Source: Pseudobacter sp051955275 (GTDB taxonomy: Bacteria > Bacteroidota > Bacteroidia > Chitinophagales > Chitinophagaceae). Taken from it: 64,000 nucleotides of DNA. Where the stretch lies: NCBI RefSeq assembly GCF_051955275.1, contig NZ_JBQCGW010000181.1:8430-72429 (forward strand), given 5' to 3'. The position numbers and the translations under genes were made by a program. A model generated the notes under the pieces. The model saw only the letters and a program-made list of their open reading frames with translations, had not been told where the DNA came from and did not search any database. Positions 25,232-34,550 of this stretch are shown in pieces. Each line of letters begins with the position of its first letter. Position 1 is the first letter of the stretch.

Positions 25232-25511
25232 AGGCTGCAAAACATACCCACACCTGGTGGTTCTTTTATGGGCTGTGGTGGGGTATGTTGGGGCTGTAGA
25301 ATGATACACTTTTTACCCCTCTCCCCTTTTATCTGCGGCATTGCACAAAGGCCATCCTGGTGCCGCACCGCCAGGGTGATGTGGGCTTCAGGGGATATGA
25401 AGGAAAGGCCTTAAAACATACGTTCCTAACGCCCGGCCCTGCACCTCCGCCCCGACATTCCCCTCAATGCCCAATAGAACCCCAATAAGGTGTGGGTATG
25501 TTTTACAGCCT
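25232..25511. mobile_element. 280-bp MITE-like element with 24-bp terminal inverted repeats
   Basis: The ends AGGCTGCAAAACATACCCAC... (25232-25255) and the reverse complement of 25488-25511 agree over 24 bases with one mismatch. Inside, GGTGGGGTATGTT (25277-25289) can pair with the left arm and AAAACATACG (25413-25422) resembles the right, so each end can also fold by itself. There is no coding frame of note. No target-site duplication was seen at the flanks. It occupies most of the 397-base space between the synthase gene and the tricorn protease gene; the rest shows only the terminator. Confidence 0.65.
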
Positions 25512-25543
25512 ACCCTTCATACCACCTGAAGCCCAAAAGAAAA

Positions 25544-28500
25544 TTATTTTGATTTATCAGGAAATGCCTTCGGAATCGCCGGCACGCCCTGCCTGCCTTT
25601 TTGTTGCAATTGACGCAGCAACTCCTCCACGCCACGCTTGAGCTGCTGGTCGTTGCCGAGATACTCCTGGTGCGGATCATTGATGATCTCGATATCAGGA
25701 TGTACACCCTCACCTTCGATAATGAACTTGCTGCCATCAGCAGCAAATGATGCAAACTCCGGTTTTCGCAGATCGCCGCCATCGATGAAAGGAAGGCTTC
25801 CACGGATACCAACTACACCACCCCAGGTACGCTGCCCGATGAGCGGTCCGATCTTGTAATACTGGAACTGGAAGGGGAAGAGATCGCCGTCAGAAGCTGA
25901 GTACTGATCAATAAGACAAACCTTCGGACCGATATGCGTCTGGGCAGGACGCGTGCCGCTGAACCTGCCGTTACGCATCAGCGTGCCCATGCTGATCTCG
26001 CGGCGTAGCCGCTCGATGATCATGGGAGATACATTGCCGCCACCATTCCCACGGTCGTCGATGACGAGCGCTTCCTTATCGAGCTGCGGATAGAAATAGC
26101 GGGCAAACATATTGAGGCCCGCAGGTCCCATGTCGGGAATATGCAGGTAACCGACGCGGCCGCCGGATGCGGCATTCACTTTGGCGATGTTCTGCTGTAC
26201 CCACTCGTGATAGTAGAGCGCAGATTCGTCCGAGATGGGTTTTACGTAATATTTTCTGGCGTTGGTGGCAGAAGCTGTAGTGTTTGTTGTGATCTCGGTC
26301 ACCTGGTCGGCTTTTCCGGTGAGCGCCTCGTAGAGATTGGAAAGCTTGCTCACATCCTGGCCGTTGATGGCAATGATGAAGTCGCCTTTTTTGATATTGA
26401 TGCCGGGTTGACGGAGTGGCGATACCAGGGTCTTGTCCCAGCTCTCGCCGGAGAGGATGCTGTCGATTTTGTAGTAGCCGGATTTGTCGCGTGAGAAACG
26501 GGCACCTAACATGCCTGTTTTGATGCGTTCTACATCCGGATGGTCGCCGCTGTTCACGTAAGCATGGCCGATACTCAGCTCGGCAATCATTTCGCCGATG
26601 ATGTAAGTGAGATCATTGCGGTGATTTACGTAAGGGACCAGTAAGGCGTAGCGGTCGTGCACCTTTTTCCAGTTCACTCCGTGCATATTGGGATCATAGA
26701 AATAGTCGCGCATCTGCCGCCAGCTTTCATCGAATACCTGCTTCCATTCGGCACGCAGGTCGGTGGTATATTTCAGGCCTTCGAGATCGAGCTTGTTTTT
26801 TGCATCGATCTTCATGGTGCTGAGATCTTCGATAAAATAATCGTTCCCTCTCCGCAGCAGCACTTTCTTCCTGTTATCACTGATCTCGTACTGACCAGTG
26901 AAGCCGAGGTCATTTTCTTTTTTGTCTTTTAGACTGTAGAATTTGAAAGCAGGCGAAGTACGCGAGTTCATGGTGGTATAGAAAAGCCCATCGTTATGCG
27001 CAACGATATTGAAATAATTGCCGGGTGTAACGGGCAGACTTTCGATGCGGTCTGCAATGTTATCTTCATCGATATTGATCACTACTGTATCAGAAGCTTT
27101 GGGTGCATCGGCAGATCTGGGAGCAGGGCCACTTTCTTTGATGCTCACTTCATCGTTCTCCTGCTGAAAGGCGGATCTGGCACCATTGGTGAGACGAACG
27201 AAATAAGGCTTGCTCATATCCACGTAGGCGTGGTTCCATTCTGTCTGACTGTAAACAGGATTGAAGTCGCGCTGCGAAACGAAATAGAGGAGTTTGCCAT
27301 CAGGGCTGAAAGAAGGCTGACCGCTGTTATACCATTCGTCTGTAACCGTGATCTCCTTTTTTGTTTCGCGGTTCCAGAGTTTGATCACATCGAAGCCTCG
27401 TGATTTACCGGGCAGGGTGTAACCGATCCATTTACTGTCGGGCGCCCAGGTATAGTCGCCTATTTCAGCGGCGTCGGATTTGACGATGGAAGTTTTAGCG
27501 CCGGTGGCAACGTTGATGATGTAAAGCTCCTGCGAGCGTTCGCCCAGCAGGATCCATTTGCTGTCTGGGCTCCAGGATGGATAGAACTTATAACTGCCGC
27601 CGCCCCTGGTGATGGCTTTGGCGGGTTCTGAGCCATCCTGCTTCTGGATATACAATTCGTCTTCCCCGCTCTGATCACTTATGTAGGAAACCCATTTGCC
27701 ATCAGGGCTCCAACTGACGGAGCGGTCGTTTGCACCACTGCTTCGTGTAAGGTTCCGCGTTACACCATTCTTTTCGGGCACAGTGAACACATCTCCCCGG
27801 GCGCTGAACAGTGCGCGTTTGCCATCAGGGGCGATGGAGAATGACTGTATGAACTTTCCGGCATCGATCTGTTTGGGCCGGCTTCCAGACAGGTCTTCGG
27901 AGATACTGATGTTAAGTTTCTCTTCTTTGCCCGATGCAAGATCGTAGAGATAGATAAAACCACCGTTCTCGAAGGCGATGGCATTATCGCCCAGAGATGG
28001 AAATTTACAATCATACTCCGTGAAGCTGGTTAGCTTTTTGATCTGCTTGCTGTTGACGTCAACGGAGAAAAGGTTCATCACGCCGTCGCGGTCACTGAAG
28101 AAATACACGGCATTCTTGTGGTACATGGGAAAGATATCCTGGGCGGGATTGTTGGTGAGGTTCTCGGAATTACCTGACTTCACATCGTACAGCCAGATAT
28201 CGTCGGCCATGCCGCCCTTGTAGCGCTTCCAGGTGCGGAATTCGCGGAAGATGCGGTTCATGGCCAGTTTGCTGCCATCTTCATTATAGCTGGCCCAACC
28301 TGCAACGGCAAAGGGCAGCTCAGTGGGTAGATCACCGCTGAGAGGTGCCAGGTATAACTGTCCGCGGAATGGATTGGCAGAATTGCCGCGGTTGCGAAAG
28401 ATCACCTGCTTATCGTCCGGCGTAAAACCCATCACTACGTTATTGGGCCCCATACGGTCCGACACATCATCACGGGATAGTGTAGCCGAAAAACTGATCC

Positions 28501-28795
28501 TTTTGGGATTCCCTCCGTTGGAGGGGATGGTGAACACTTCTGTATTGCCATCGTACTGGCCGGTGAATGCGATGGTTTTACCATCATGACTGAACCTCGG
28601 GAACATTTCGTAACCGGGGTGGTTGGTGAGTTTACGGGCAGTTCCCCCGCTGCGTGCAACGGTATACAGGTCGCCGCCATAAGAGAACACTACTGTATTG
28701 CCATGAACGGCGGGGAAGCGAAGGAGACGGGCTTCCTGGGCCATCATGGATAAGGATAAGGTGCTTAGGCACCCTGCGAGCAAGATTTTCTTCAT
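25544..28795 (-). CDS. tricorn protease homologue, S41 family, secreted
   Basis: A 1083-residue protein with signal peptide (MKKILLAGCLSTLSLSMMAQ). The N-terminal two thirds are beta-propeller/TolB-like repeats (SWSPDGKWVSYISDQSGEDE, PSWSPDSKWILLGERS), followed by a PDZ domain (about 775-855, GINIKKGDFIIAINGQDVS) and an S41 core with DDRGNGGGNVSPM and the nucleophilic Ser in QYSASDGDLFPF (about residue 965). Family members degrade peptides delivered through the propeller; the periplasmic bacterial forms are thought to digest imported peptides. I start at 28795; ATG 28801 is nearly equivalent. Stands alone on its strand. Confidence 0.93.
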   Translation of the reverse strand: MKKILLAGCLSTLSLSMMAQEARLLRFPAVHGNTVVFSYGGDLYTVARSGGTARKLTNHPGYEMFPRFSHDGKTIAFTGQYDGNTEVFTIPSNGGNPKRISFSATLSRDDVSDRMGPNNVVMGFTPDDKQVIFRNRGNSANPFRGQLYLAPLSGDLPTELPFAVAGWASYNEDGSKLAMNRIFREFRTWKRYKGGMADDIWLYDVKSGNSENLTNNPAQDIFPMYHKNAVYFFSDRDGVMNLFSVDVNSKQIKKLTSFTEYDCKFPSLGDNAIAFENGGFIYLYDLASGKEEKLNISISEDLSGSRPKQIDAGKFIQSFSIAPDGKRALFSARGDVFTVPEKNGVTRNLTRSSGANDRSVSWSPDGKWVSYISDQSGEDELYIQKQDGSEPAKAITRGGGSYKFYPSWSPDSKWILLGERSQELYIINVATGAKTSIVKSDAAEIGDYTWAPDSKWIGYTLPGKSRGFDVIKLWNRETKKEITVTDEWYNSGQPSFSPDGKLLYFVSQRDFNPVYSQTEWNHAYVDMSKPYFVRLTNGARSAFQQENDEVSIKESGPAPRSADAPKASDTVVINIDEDNIADRIESLPVTPGNYFNIVAHNDGLFYTTMNSRTSPAFKFYSLKDKKENDLGFTGQYEISDNRKKVLLRRGNDYFIEDLSTMKIDAKNKLDLEGLKYTTDLRAEWKQVFDESWRQMRDYFYDPNMHGVNWKKVHDRYALLVPYVNHRNDLTYIIGEMIAELSIGHAYVNSGDHPDVERIKTGMLGARFSRDKSGYYKIDSILSGESWDKTLVSPLRQPGINIKKGDFIIAINGQDVSKLSNLYEALTGKADQVTEITTNTTASATNARKYYVKPISDESALYYHEWVQQNIAKVNAASGGRVGYLHIPDMGPAGLNMFARYFYPQLDKEALVIDDRGNGGGNVSPMIIERLRREISMGTLMRNGRFSGTRPAQTHIGPKVCLIDQYSASDGDLFPFQFQYYKIGPLIGQRTWGGVVGIRGSLPFIDGGDLRKPEFASFAADGSKFIIEGEGVHPDIEIINDPHQEYLGNDQQLKRGVEELLRQLQQKGRQGVPAIPKAFPDKSK

Positions 28796-29032
28796 GTTCA
28801 TTTGGTTAACCGTTTGGAAATTGGATGCCCCTGAACGGGCTGGCATCCGGACTGATCTGTTATGAAAAATAATGAATTTTCAGGCTGTTATACAGACTAA
28901 TTTTAATACAGCAGCGTTAGCACATTGACGAATATGAAACCATGCAGCCGGACCATTTACGGCTGCACGCATATAATTAATTTATAATTCAAGTAATCTG
29001 AATCCTTAGAAAAAACTTTACCTCTGACCCTT

Positions 29033-32000
29033 ATGAATAACCACAGAACTGTTTTTACAACCGTACTCACAGCGCTATTGCTATGTGTTACGGGCAGCAC
29101 TGTTTATGCGCAGGCCATAGTCAGGAAACCGGTCCCCTCCACGTACAGTTTCAGCTCCGAAAATGAAGCGCCAGGTGGCGTATCCATTACACCATTCAAA
29201 AAAGTGCAGCTCTTCCTTCCGGCTTCGGAGATCAGCTTTGCACCGGGCACGGTGATCCGGTCTGTTGGATTCTCATACGAAGGAGGTGCAGACGTACCGG
29301 CCGGTGGCAATCTGAAGATCTATTTAGAGAATACTTCCAGTACAGTAAATGCAAAATCAACCAACTGGGCCACTTCATTGGGTGGCATGAGCACCGTGTA
29401 TAACGGCAGCTATTCAGTTCCGGTAGGCATCCTGAACGAAGCCGAACAAAGCGTGAACCTTACCAGCAGCTTTACTTATACCGGAGGCGGCCTGTATGTT
29501 TCATACGAGTATGCCCCCACGAGCTTTTCCACCATCGCCGCCAGGGCCAGGGTGAATACAGTTTCCGATAACTCCTGCAAAATGAGCTCAGGTACGGATC
29601 TGTCCGGCACAACGGTGGGCAATCATAACTATCGTCCGCAGATCCTCTTCGGGATCGACAATCCCGTCAATAACGACCTGGAGGTGAGAAGCATCAGCTC
29701 TTTTGCCATTGCAGGAAAGGCTTTGAACTGCCCCAACCAGGTGACGGCAGTAGTTCGCAACAACAGCAACCAGGAGCATTCAAATATTCAGGTGACCATG
29801 ACCGTTAGCGGAGTGAACACGGGCAGTTTCACTGAAAATATCGGTTATATCGCCGCAGGCGACTCAGCCGAAGTGTCCTTTGTAGCACCCGTTACCCATA
29901 ATGGCATACAACATTTCATCGTTTCACTACCTGCGGATGAGGTGAATAGCAATAACTATTCAAATTATGCGCAGCAACTGGATTGCGAAACCCTCAGTTA
30001 TGTTTCGGATCAGTTTGGTTACGATAGTGTAGGGTATGGAGCAGGAACAGGCATCATGGCCGTAAAATACCCCGTATCACAGGTTGCTGTTCGCCTGGAC
30101 GCAGTCCGCTTCAGGGTTTCAAGAGACGCGGGAAATATTGGTCAGTCGGTCAGAGCCGTGATCATCGATGAATACAGCAATATCCTGGTCAGCTCACAGC
30201 CCTTTGTAATGCAGGCTTCCATGCTTGGCACCGACCAGTTGATCCCGCTGGATGCCCCCGTGGTCCTTCAACCTGGTGAGAGCTTTTATGCAGGCATCAT
30301 CCAGGAAGGCGGCAACAATTATCCCGTTGGTACTGCATTCCCCAAAAAGATGCAGCCAGGCAGGTCTAATTCTTTCTTTTTCGATATAACAGGTGCCACC
30401 TCTACAGAGGCTACGCTGAACGGCAGTTTCATGATCGGTGTGCATGGAACTCCATACCTTGAACTGGCGGGCACTTCTTCCGGACAGATCATGGATGGCA
30501 CGCAGGTAATGTTTGTGGCTTCACCCGGGTTCACGAATTATGATTTCAAAGTGAATGGTGTATCCGGATATTCCGGTGTCAACAACTACTTCATTTATTA
30601 TCCTTCCAATGGCGATATCATCACACTGGAAACGGAAATCAATAATTGTACTTATACAGCCACTGAAAATTTTGTGATGGATGTCAGTCCGATTACACCT
30701 GGCGCCGGCAATATCCTGTACGTGAACCGCCATGCTGCTGTACCAGGCGATGGTCATAGCTGGGATGCGCCGCTGACTGAACTGGCCGATGCATTGCGAT
30801 GGGCAAAAGTGCGTGAAGCGAATTTTTCCCCTGCCAATCCCCTGAAGATCTTTGTGGCAGGCGGCACCTACAAACCATTGTACAGTATAGTGGATGAAGC
30901 ATTTGGCATGGAAGGGGGCGCTAACAATGCTTTCCTGCTGGTAAAAAATGTTGAATTATATGGTGGCTTTGCAGGAACTGAAACAAGCATCGCAGAACGC
31001 GATCTTTCTGTGGCGTATCACAAAACCATTCTCAGTGGAGACTTCAGTGATGATGATATGGTTACCGGAGATGCACAGAGCCTGGAAATAGCCAATATGT
31101 TCGAAAATGCGCTGCACGTAGTGGTTGCATCAGGTGAGGCAAGCAACGGTATCATGGATGGCTTTACCATCGTTGGCGGAGGCGGTGAACTTACCGGCCT
31201 GGAGTATGAGAGTATCAATGGCAACCAGGTGGCCACAAGATCAGGAAGTGCTATCTATATCGAATCCTCTTCCCCGCAGATCCGTAATATGGTGATCGCA
31301 GGCAACAGATCGGAGATCAATGGAGCGGGCATTTACGCAAAAAACTCACACGCTGCCATCACCAATATGCTGTTGTTCAAAAACCTGTCCGTTACAACGG
31401 GCGCGGCCATTTACAATGATGAAAATGCAGACATATATTACACCAATCTAACTATTACCAATAACCGCTCATTGACGGGCAGTGTGATCACCAACAATCA
31501 TGCATCACCTCAATTCCGCAACAGCCTGGTGCAGGGTAATAATACCGGTATCTTCAATATTTCCAGTACACCGGTGATCAGGTACAGCCTGGTGCAGGGT
31601 ATGGCAGCTGATGCAGCCAATTTTATACTCGATGGCACCATGGACCCGCAGTTCACGGATGTTCCGGGAGATGATTACACGTTGAAGTCAAGCAGCAGTA
31701 TGATCAACCGTGGAAATAACCTTTATTTTCAGGCCGGGCAAACACCCGATCTGACAGCTATTACCAGGGACCTTAACAGTAAGGACCGCATACAGGAAAA
31801 CACGATCGATATCGGTGCTTACGAAGCAAAACCATCCCTGATGATCCTGCAGCATCCTGTGGATGTTACCAGTTGCCAGGGAAGCGAAGTGAACTTCGTT
31901 GCACTGGTGAACTCATCCGGCATCTCCACCCCTTCTTATCAATGGCAGCAAAGCAATGATGGCAATACATGGAATAATATCGATGGGGCTACACAAGCCA

Positions 32001-32602
32001 GCTACCTGCTGAAGGCCAGTACAGAAATGTATTTCCGCTGCATCATCGGAATCCCGGGATTTTCCATCACTACCAATGCAGCCAAACTGTCCACCATTCC
32101 ATTTACAGCCCCAGTGATCACAATGTCCGAAAGGTACTGCCTGAGCGACAATACAGTAGAGCTCAAAGCATCTCCGGAAGGAGGCGTATTTGAAGGCGAG
32201 GGGGTATCTGAAAACAGCTGGAGCCTGCTTGGCTTTAAAACAGGCAAACAGACCATCAGGTATAAATACACAGCGCCCAATGGCTGCCAGGGAACTGCGG
32301 AAAAAACGGTAATGCTGGAATCCTGCCTTAAAGATGGTCAGGTGAAGGTATTAAGGGCTCATCCCAACCCTACCCGTGGACCGCTTACCGTGCTTATCGA
32401 GATGGGACATGAGGTAAGGGAGGCTGAAATGCATATTTCCACCATCCATGGGCAAATCGTGATACGCAGGCAGCTGAAACTGGCCCGAGGCACCAATATC
32501 CAGGAATTCGACTGCAGCGGCCTGGGTGCGGGCATTTACTTTGTGATCATATATAATGAAAGTAAGAAACCACTGGCCTCTATGAGGTTCGTGAAGCAAT
32601 AA
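29033..32602 (+). CDS. large secreted protein with beta-helix, Ig-like and T9SS sorting domains
   Basis: The 1189-residue protein starts with a signal peptide (TVLTALLLCVTGSTVYAQA). Residues about 35-225 and 330-560 are beta-rich domains, the latter resembling jelly-roll folds. From about 562 (ILYVNRHAAVPGDGHSWDAP) to 940 is a right-handed parallel beta-helix of the choice-of-anchor/pectate-lyase-like kind, then an Ig-like domain (YQWQQSNDGNTWNNIDGATQ). The last 80 residues (HPNPTRGPLTVLIEM to FVKQ) are a type IX secretion C-terminal domain. So it should be exported by T9SS and attached or released at the cell surface. Ligand is unknown; an adhesin or polysaccharide-binding role is inferred. 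Confidence 0.88.
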   Translation: MNNHRTVFTTVLTALLLCVTGSTVYAQAIVRKPVPSTYSFSSENEAPGGVSITPFKKVQLFLPASEISFAPGTVIRSVGFSYEGGADVPAGGNLKIYLENTSSTVNAKSTNWATSLGGMSTVYNGSYSVPVGILNEAEQSVNLTSSFTYTGGGLYVSYEYAPTSFSTIAARARVNTVSDNSCKMSSGTDLSGTTVGNHNYRPQILFGIDNPVNNDLEVRSISSFAIAGKALNCPNQVTAVVRNNSNQEHSNIQVTMTVSGVNTGSFTENIGYIAAGDSAEVSFVAPVTHNGIQHFIVSLPADEVNSNNYSNYAQQLDCETLSYVSDQFGYDSVGYGAGTGIMAVKYPVSQVAVRLDAVRFRVSRDAGNIGQSVRAVIIDEYSNILVSSQPFVMQASMLGTDQLIPLDAPVVLQPGESFYAGIIQEGGNNYPVGTAFPKKMQPGRSNSFFFDITGATSTEATLNGSFMIGVHGTPYLELAGTSSGQIMDGTQVMFVASPGFTNYDFKVNGVSGYSGVNNYFIYYPSNGDIITLETEINNCTYTATENFVMDVSPITPGAGNILYVNRHAAVPGDGHSWDAPLTELADALRWAKVREANFSPANPLKIFVAGGTYKPLYSIVDEAFGMEGGANNAFLLVKNVELYGGFAGTETSIAERDLSVAYHKTILSGDFSDDDMVTGDAQSLEIANMFENALHVVVASGEASNGIMDGFTIVGGGGELTGLEYESINGNQVATRSGSAIYIESSSPQIRNMVIAGNRSEINGAGIYAKNSHAAITNMLLFKNLSVTTGAAIYNDENADIYYTNLTITNNRSLTGSVITNNHASPQFRNSLVQGNNTGIFNISSTPVIRYSLVQGMAADAANFILDGTMDPQFTDVPGDDYTLKSSSSMINRGNNLYFQAGQTPDLTAITRDLNSKDRIQENTIDIGAYEAKPSLMILQHPVDVTSCQGSEVNFVALVNSSGISTPSYQWQQSNDGNTWNNIDGATQASYLLKASTEMYFRCIIGIPGFSITTNAAKLSTIPFTAPVITMSERYCLSDNTVELKASPEGGVFEGEGVSENSWSLLGFKTGKQTIRYKYTAPNGCQGTAEKTVMLESCLKDGQVKVLRAHPNPTRGPLTVLIEMGHEVREAEMHISTIHGQIVIRRQLKLARGTNIQEFDCSGLGAGIYFVIIYNESKKPLASMRFVKQ

Positions 32603-32624
32603 TGCTGATAAACATTTGTAAATG

Positions 32625-32661
32625 AACGCAGGAAGCCGATTGGCTTCCTGCGTTTCTTTTT
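32625..32661 (+). terminator. intrinsic terminator after the T9SS cargo gene
   Basis: Perfect 13-bp stem AACGCAGGAAGCC / GGCTTCCTGCGTT with a four-base loop GATT, followed by TCTTTTTG. Confidence 0.9.
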
Positions 32662-33321
32662 GTGTGAAGGGAAAGGTATAAAGCAAAGAGACCACCAGGT
32701 AGGTAGTCTCTCCTGTAAAACCGGCTTGTAAATCGTTTTGCCTAAAGGGAATTTCGTACGGGATCAGGGTTACGGACTAAAAAGGGCATCTGCTTGCCGT
32801 AAAGGTTGATGCAAGGTGTAAATAACTCATAATGAGTGGAAGTTTATTCGATCAATAGCAGCAAAAAGGCGATTAAACACCCTAAACAGCAGACAGGGAA
32901 AAACGCGTTTTTCCGCTACGTAACCTTGTGTTAATAACTGTAACGCATCAGTGAAAACAATCATTTGTTTGATTTACATCAATGAAAATCAATCAAAACC
33001 GCATATTTCTGGTAGAATTACGATAGCAGAATCAAAACTTTACGAGCTAACCTCCTGAAACACTACGATATGAGGAGTAAATCCCGAACATTTATAATCG
33101 AGAAGTTCTGCTCTTGCGAAGGAAGCCGTCCGGCAGTACTTTTGTTTCAGAAGTTGATTGATAACTAAATCAATCAGTCCAATATCCGAGAACAACCTGT
33201 GTACTGATCCAATATCCAGAAAATCCAAAAAATCCAGTATCAGTCAACTTCTTTTTTCTTTTTAAATCCAAGATCCGATCCGATATCCGAAAGACCAAGA
33301 TCCTAAATCCAATGATCAACC
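32662..33321. other. gene-free stretch, low complexity towards the right
   Basis: No convincing reading frame on either strand. An imperfect hairpin (GAGACCACC / GGTAGTCTC) lies at 32691-32713. From about 33175 the sequence becomes enriched in degenerate ATCCAA and TATCCGA words that lead into the tandem array at 33322. I see no RNA gene or recognisable element remnant. Confidence 0.55.
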
Positions 33322-33454
33322 AAGGTCCAATTTGTCCGTAGAAAAACCAATGTCCAATCGTCCGTGAACAAACCAACCGTCCAATTGTCCGTAGAAAAAC
33401 CCAATGTCCAATTGTCCGTGAACAAACCATCGTCCAATTTGTCCGTAGAAAACC
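33322..33454. repeat. tandem repeat, five 26-28 bp units in two alternating types
   Basis: Units alternate between type 1, containing GTCCGTAGAAAAACC, and type 2, containing GTCCGTGAACAAACC, each preceded by GTCCAATTG or similar. The pattern is therefore about two and a half copies of a 53-bp dimer. Unit lengths of 26, 27 and 28 bases shift every reading frame, so it is not a coding repeat. More diverged copies of the same words continue on both sides to about 33175 and 33560. Confidence 0.85.
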
Positions 33455-33560
33455 AAGTCACAAGATCCTTGATTAACCGTCCGAAGTAAAATCCAACGTC
33501 CGAAAGAAACCAAAAGTTCAAATCCTGTGTGTTAAGAACCGTCTGCTTTAACTCCAATAC

Positions 33561-33590
33561 CCTCCTGCAAAACAATCATTTTGCAGGAGG
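33561..33590. repeat. 12-bp perfect hairpin
   Basis: CCTCCTGCAAAA and TTTTGCAGGAGG flank the loop CAATCA. No T-tract follows on either strand, so it is not a standard terminator. It marks the right border of the repeat-rich gene-free stretch, 150 bases before the next gene. Confidence 0.8.
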
Positions 33591-33740
33591 ACAGCAGCGG
33601 TACTGCCAACACCAAATTTACCCCTGTTGCTTTCCCTCTCCACAGGCTGGGGCGACCGCTCAACAGGCCTTATAATCCATCCTCCATCAGCTTACTGCTT
33701 ATTATTTATCCTGCTTCAGTATTTTGCAGGAAATTTACAA

Positions 33741-34544
33741 ATGCCATTATTCACCGACCAGACTGGCAGGGAGATCATCATCAATTCCCTTCCGCAAAGG
33801 ATCATTTCACTGGTGCCTTCCCAGACTGAATTATTGTATGACCTCGGCCTGGAACAGGAAGTGGTGGGTATTACCAAATTCTGCATACATCCGCAAAGCT
33901 GGTTCCGCACCAAAACACGCATCGGCGGCACCAAGAATATCAAATCTGACCTTATCCGTCAGCTGCAGCCTGATCTCATCATTGCCAACAAGGAAGAGAA
34001 TGTGAAAGAACAGGTGGAAGCGCTGGCTGCGGACTATCCTGTATGGATAAGCGATATCCATGAACTGGAAGGTTCTCTGGATATGATCCGCCGGGTAGGC
34101 GCCATCACCGGCCAGGATGAAAAAGGAAATCTGCTGGCAGACCGCATACAAGGCGGTTTCCGGGAATTGGCCTGTCTCCTTCCCCGTCATGGGATTATTC
34201 CCGCCGCTTATCTCATCTGGCGTAATCCCTGGATGACCATCGGTCAGGATACCTTCATTCATGATATGCTTACCCGCTGCGGCGTCACTAACGTGTTCGG
34301 GCATGCGAAAAGATATCCTGAAATAAGTATCGAAGAATTGAGGGATGCAGACTGCCGTTTGTTACTGCTTTCATCAGAGCCCTACCCTTTCAGGCAGCAG
34401 CATGTGGAAGAATTGCAGTTGCAGCTTCCCCACACCAAGATCATCCTGGTGGATGGCGAATACTTCAGCTGGTATGGCAGCCGCCTCCAGGGAGCACCGG
34501 AATATTTCCGCTCACTGTTCACATCCGATATTTCTGTAATTTAG
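33741..34544 (+). CDS. BtuF-like helical-backbone metal receptor without signal peptide
   Basis: A 267-residue protein of the periplasmic cobalamin/iron-siderophore-binding fold: PQRIISLVPSQTELLYDLGL at the start, QLQPDLIIANKEENVKEQVE, and the C-terminal lobe with RCGVTNVFGHAKRYPEISIE. I start it at 33741 (MPLFTDQTGREI). Upstream codons would add an unconvincing segment, and no start gives a signal peptide or lipobox, so the protein seems cytoplasmic, unlike classical BtuF. No TonB receptor, BtuC or BtuD is beside it and no cobalamin riboswitch was found upstream. The neighbouring gene starts six bases on. Ligand unknown; cobamide or metal binding is the family expectation. Confidence 0.83.
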   Translation: MPLFTDQTGREIIINSLPQRIISLVPSQTELLYDLGLEQEVVGITKFCIHPQSWFRTKTRIGGTKNIKSDLIRQLQPDLIIANKEENVKEQVEALAADYPVWISDIHELEGSLDMIRRVGAITGQDEKGNLLADRIQGGFRELACLLPRHGIIPAAYLIWRNPWMTIGQDTFIHDMLTRCGVTNVFGHAKRYPEISIEELRDADCRLLLLSSEPYPFRQQHVEELQLQLPHTKIILVDGEYFSWYGSRLQGAPEYFRSLFTSDISVI

Positions 34545-34550
34545 TTCCGC

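Noticed and set aside
33322..33454. Possible CRISPR array (regular short repeats)
   Set aside because: Units are contiguous 26-28 bp repeats with no unique spacers, and there are no cas genes anywhere in the window.
33601..33740. Cobalamin riboswitch upstream of the BtuF-like gene
   Set aside because: No B12-box-like sequence or matching stems found by eye; a covariance search would settle it.
32662..33740. tRNA or rRNA gene in the large gene-free stretch
   Set aside because: No TTCGA-type T-arm with cloverleaf pairing and no rRNA words were found; none seen elsewhere in the window either.
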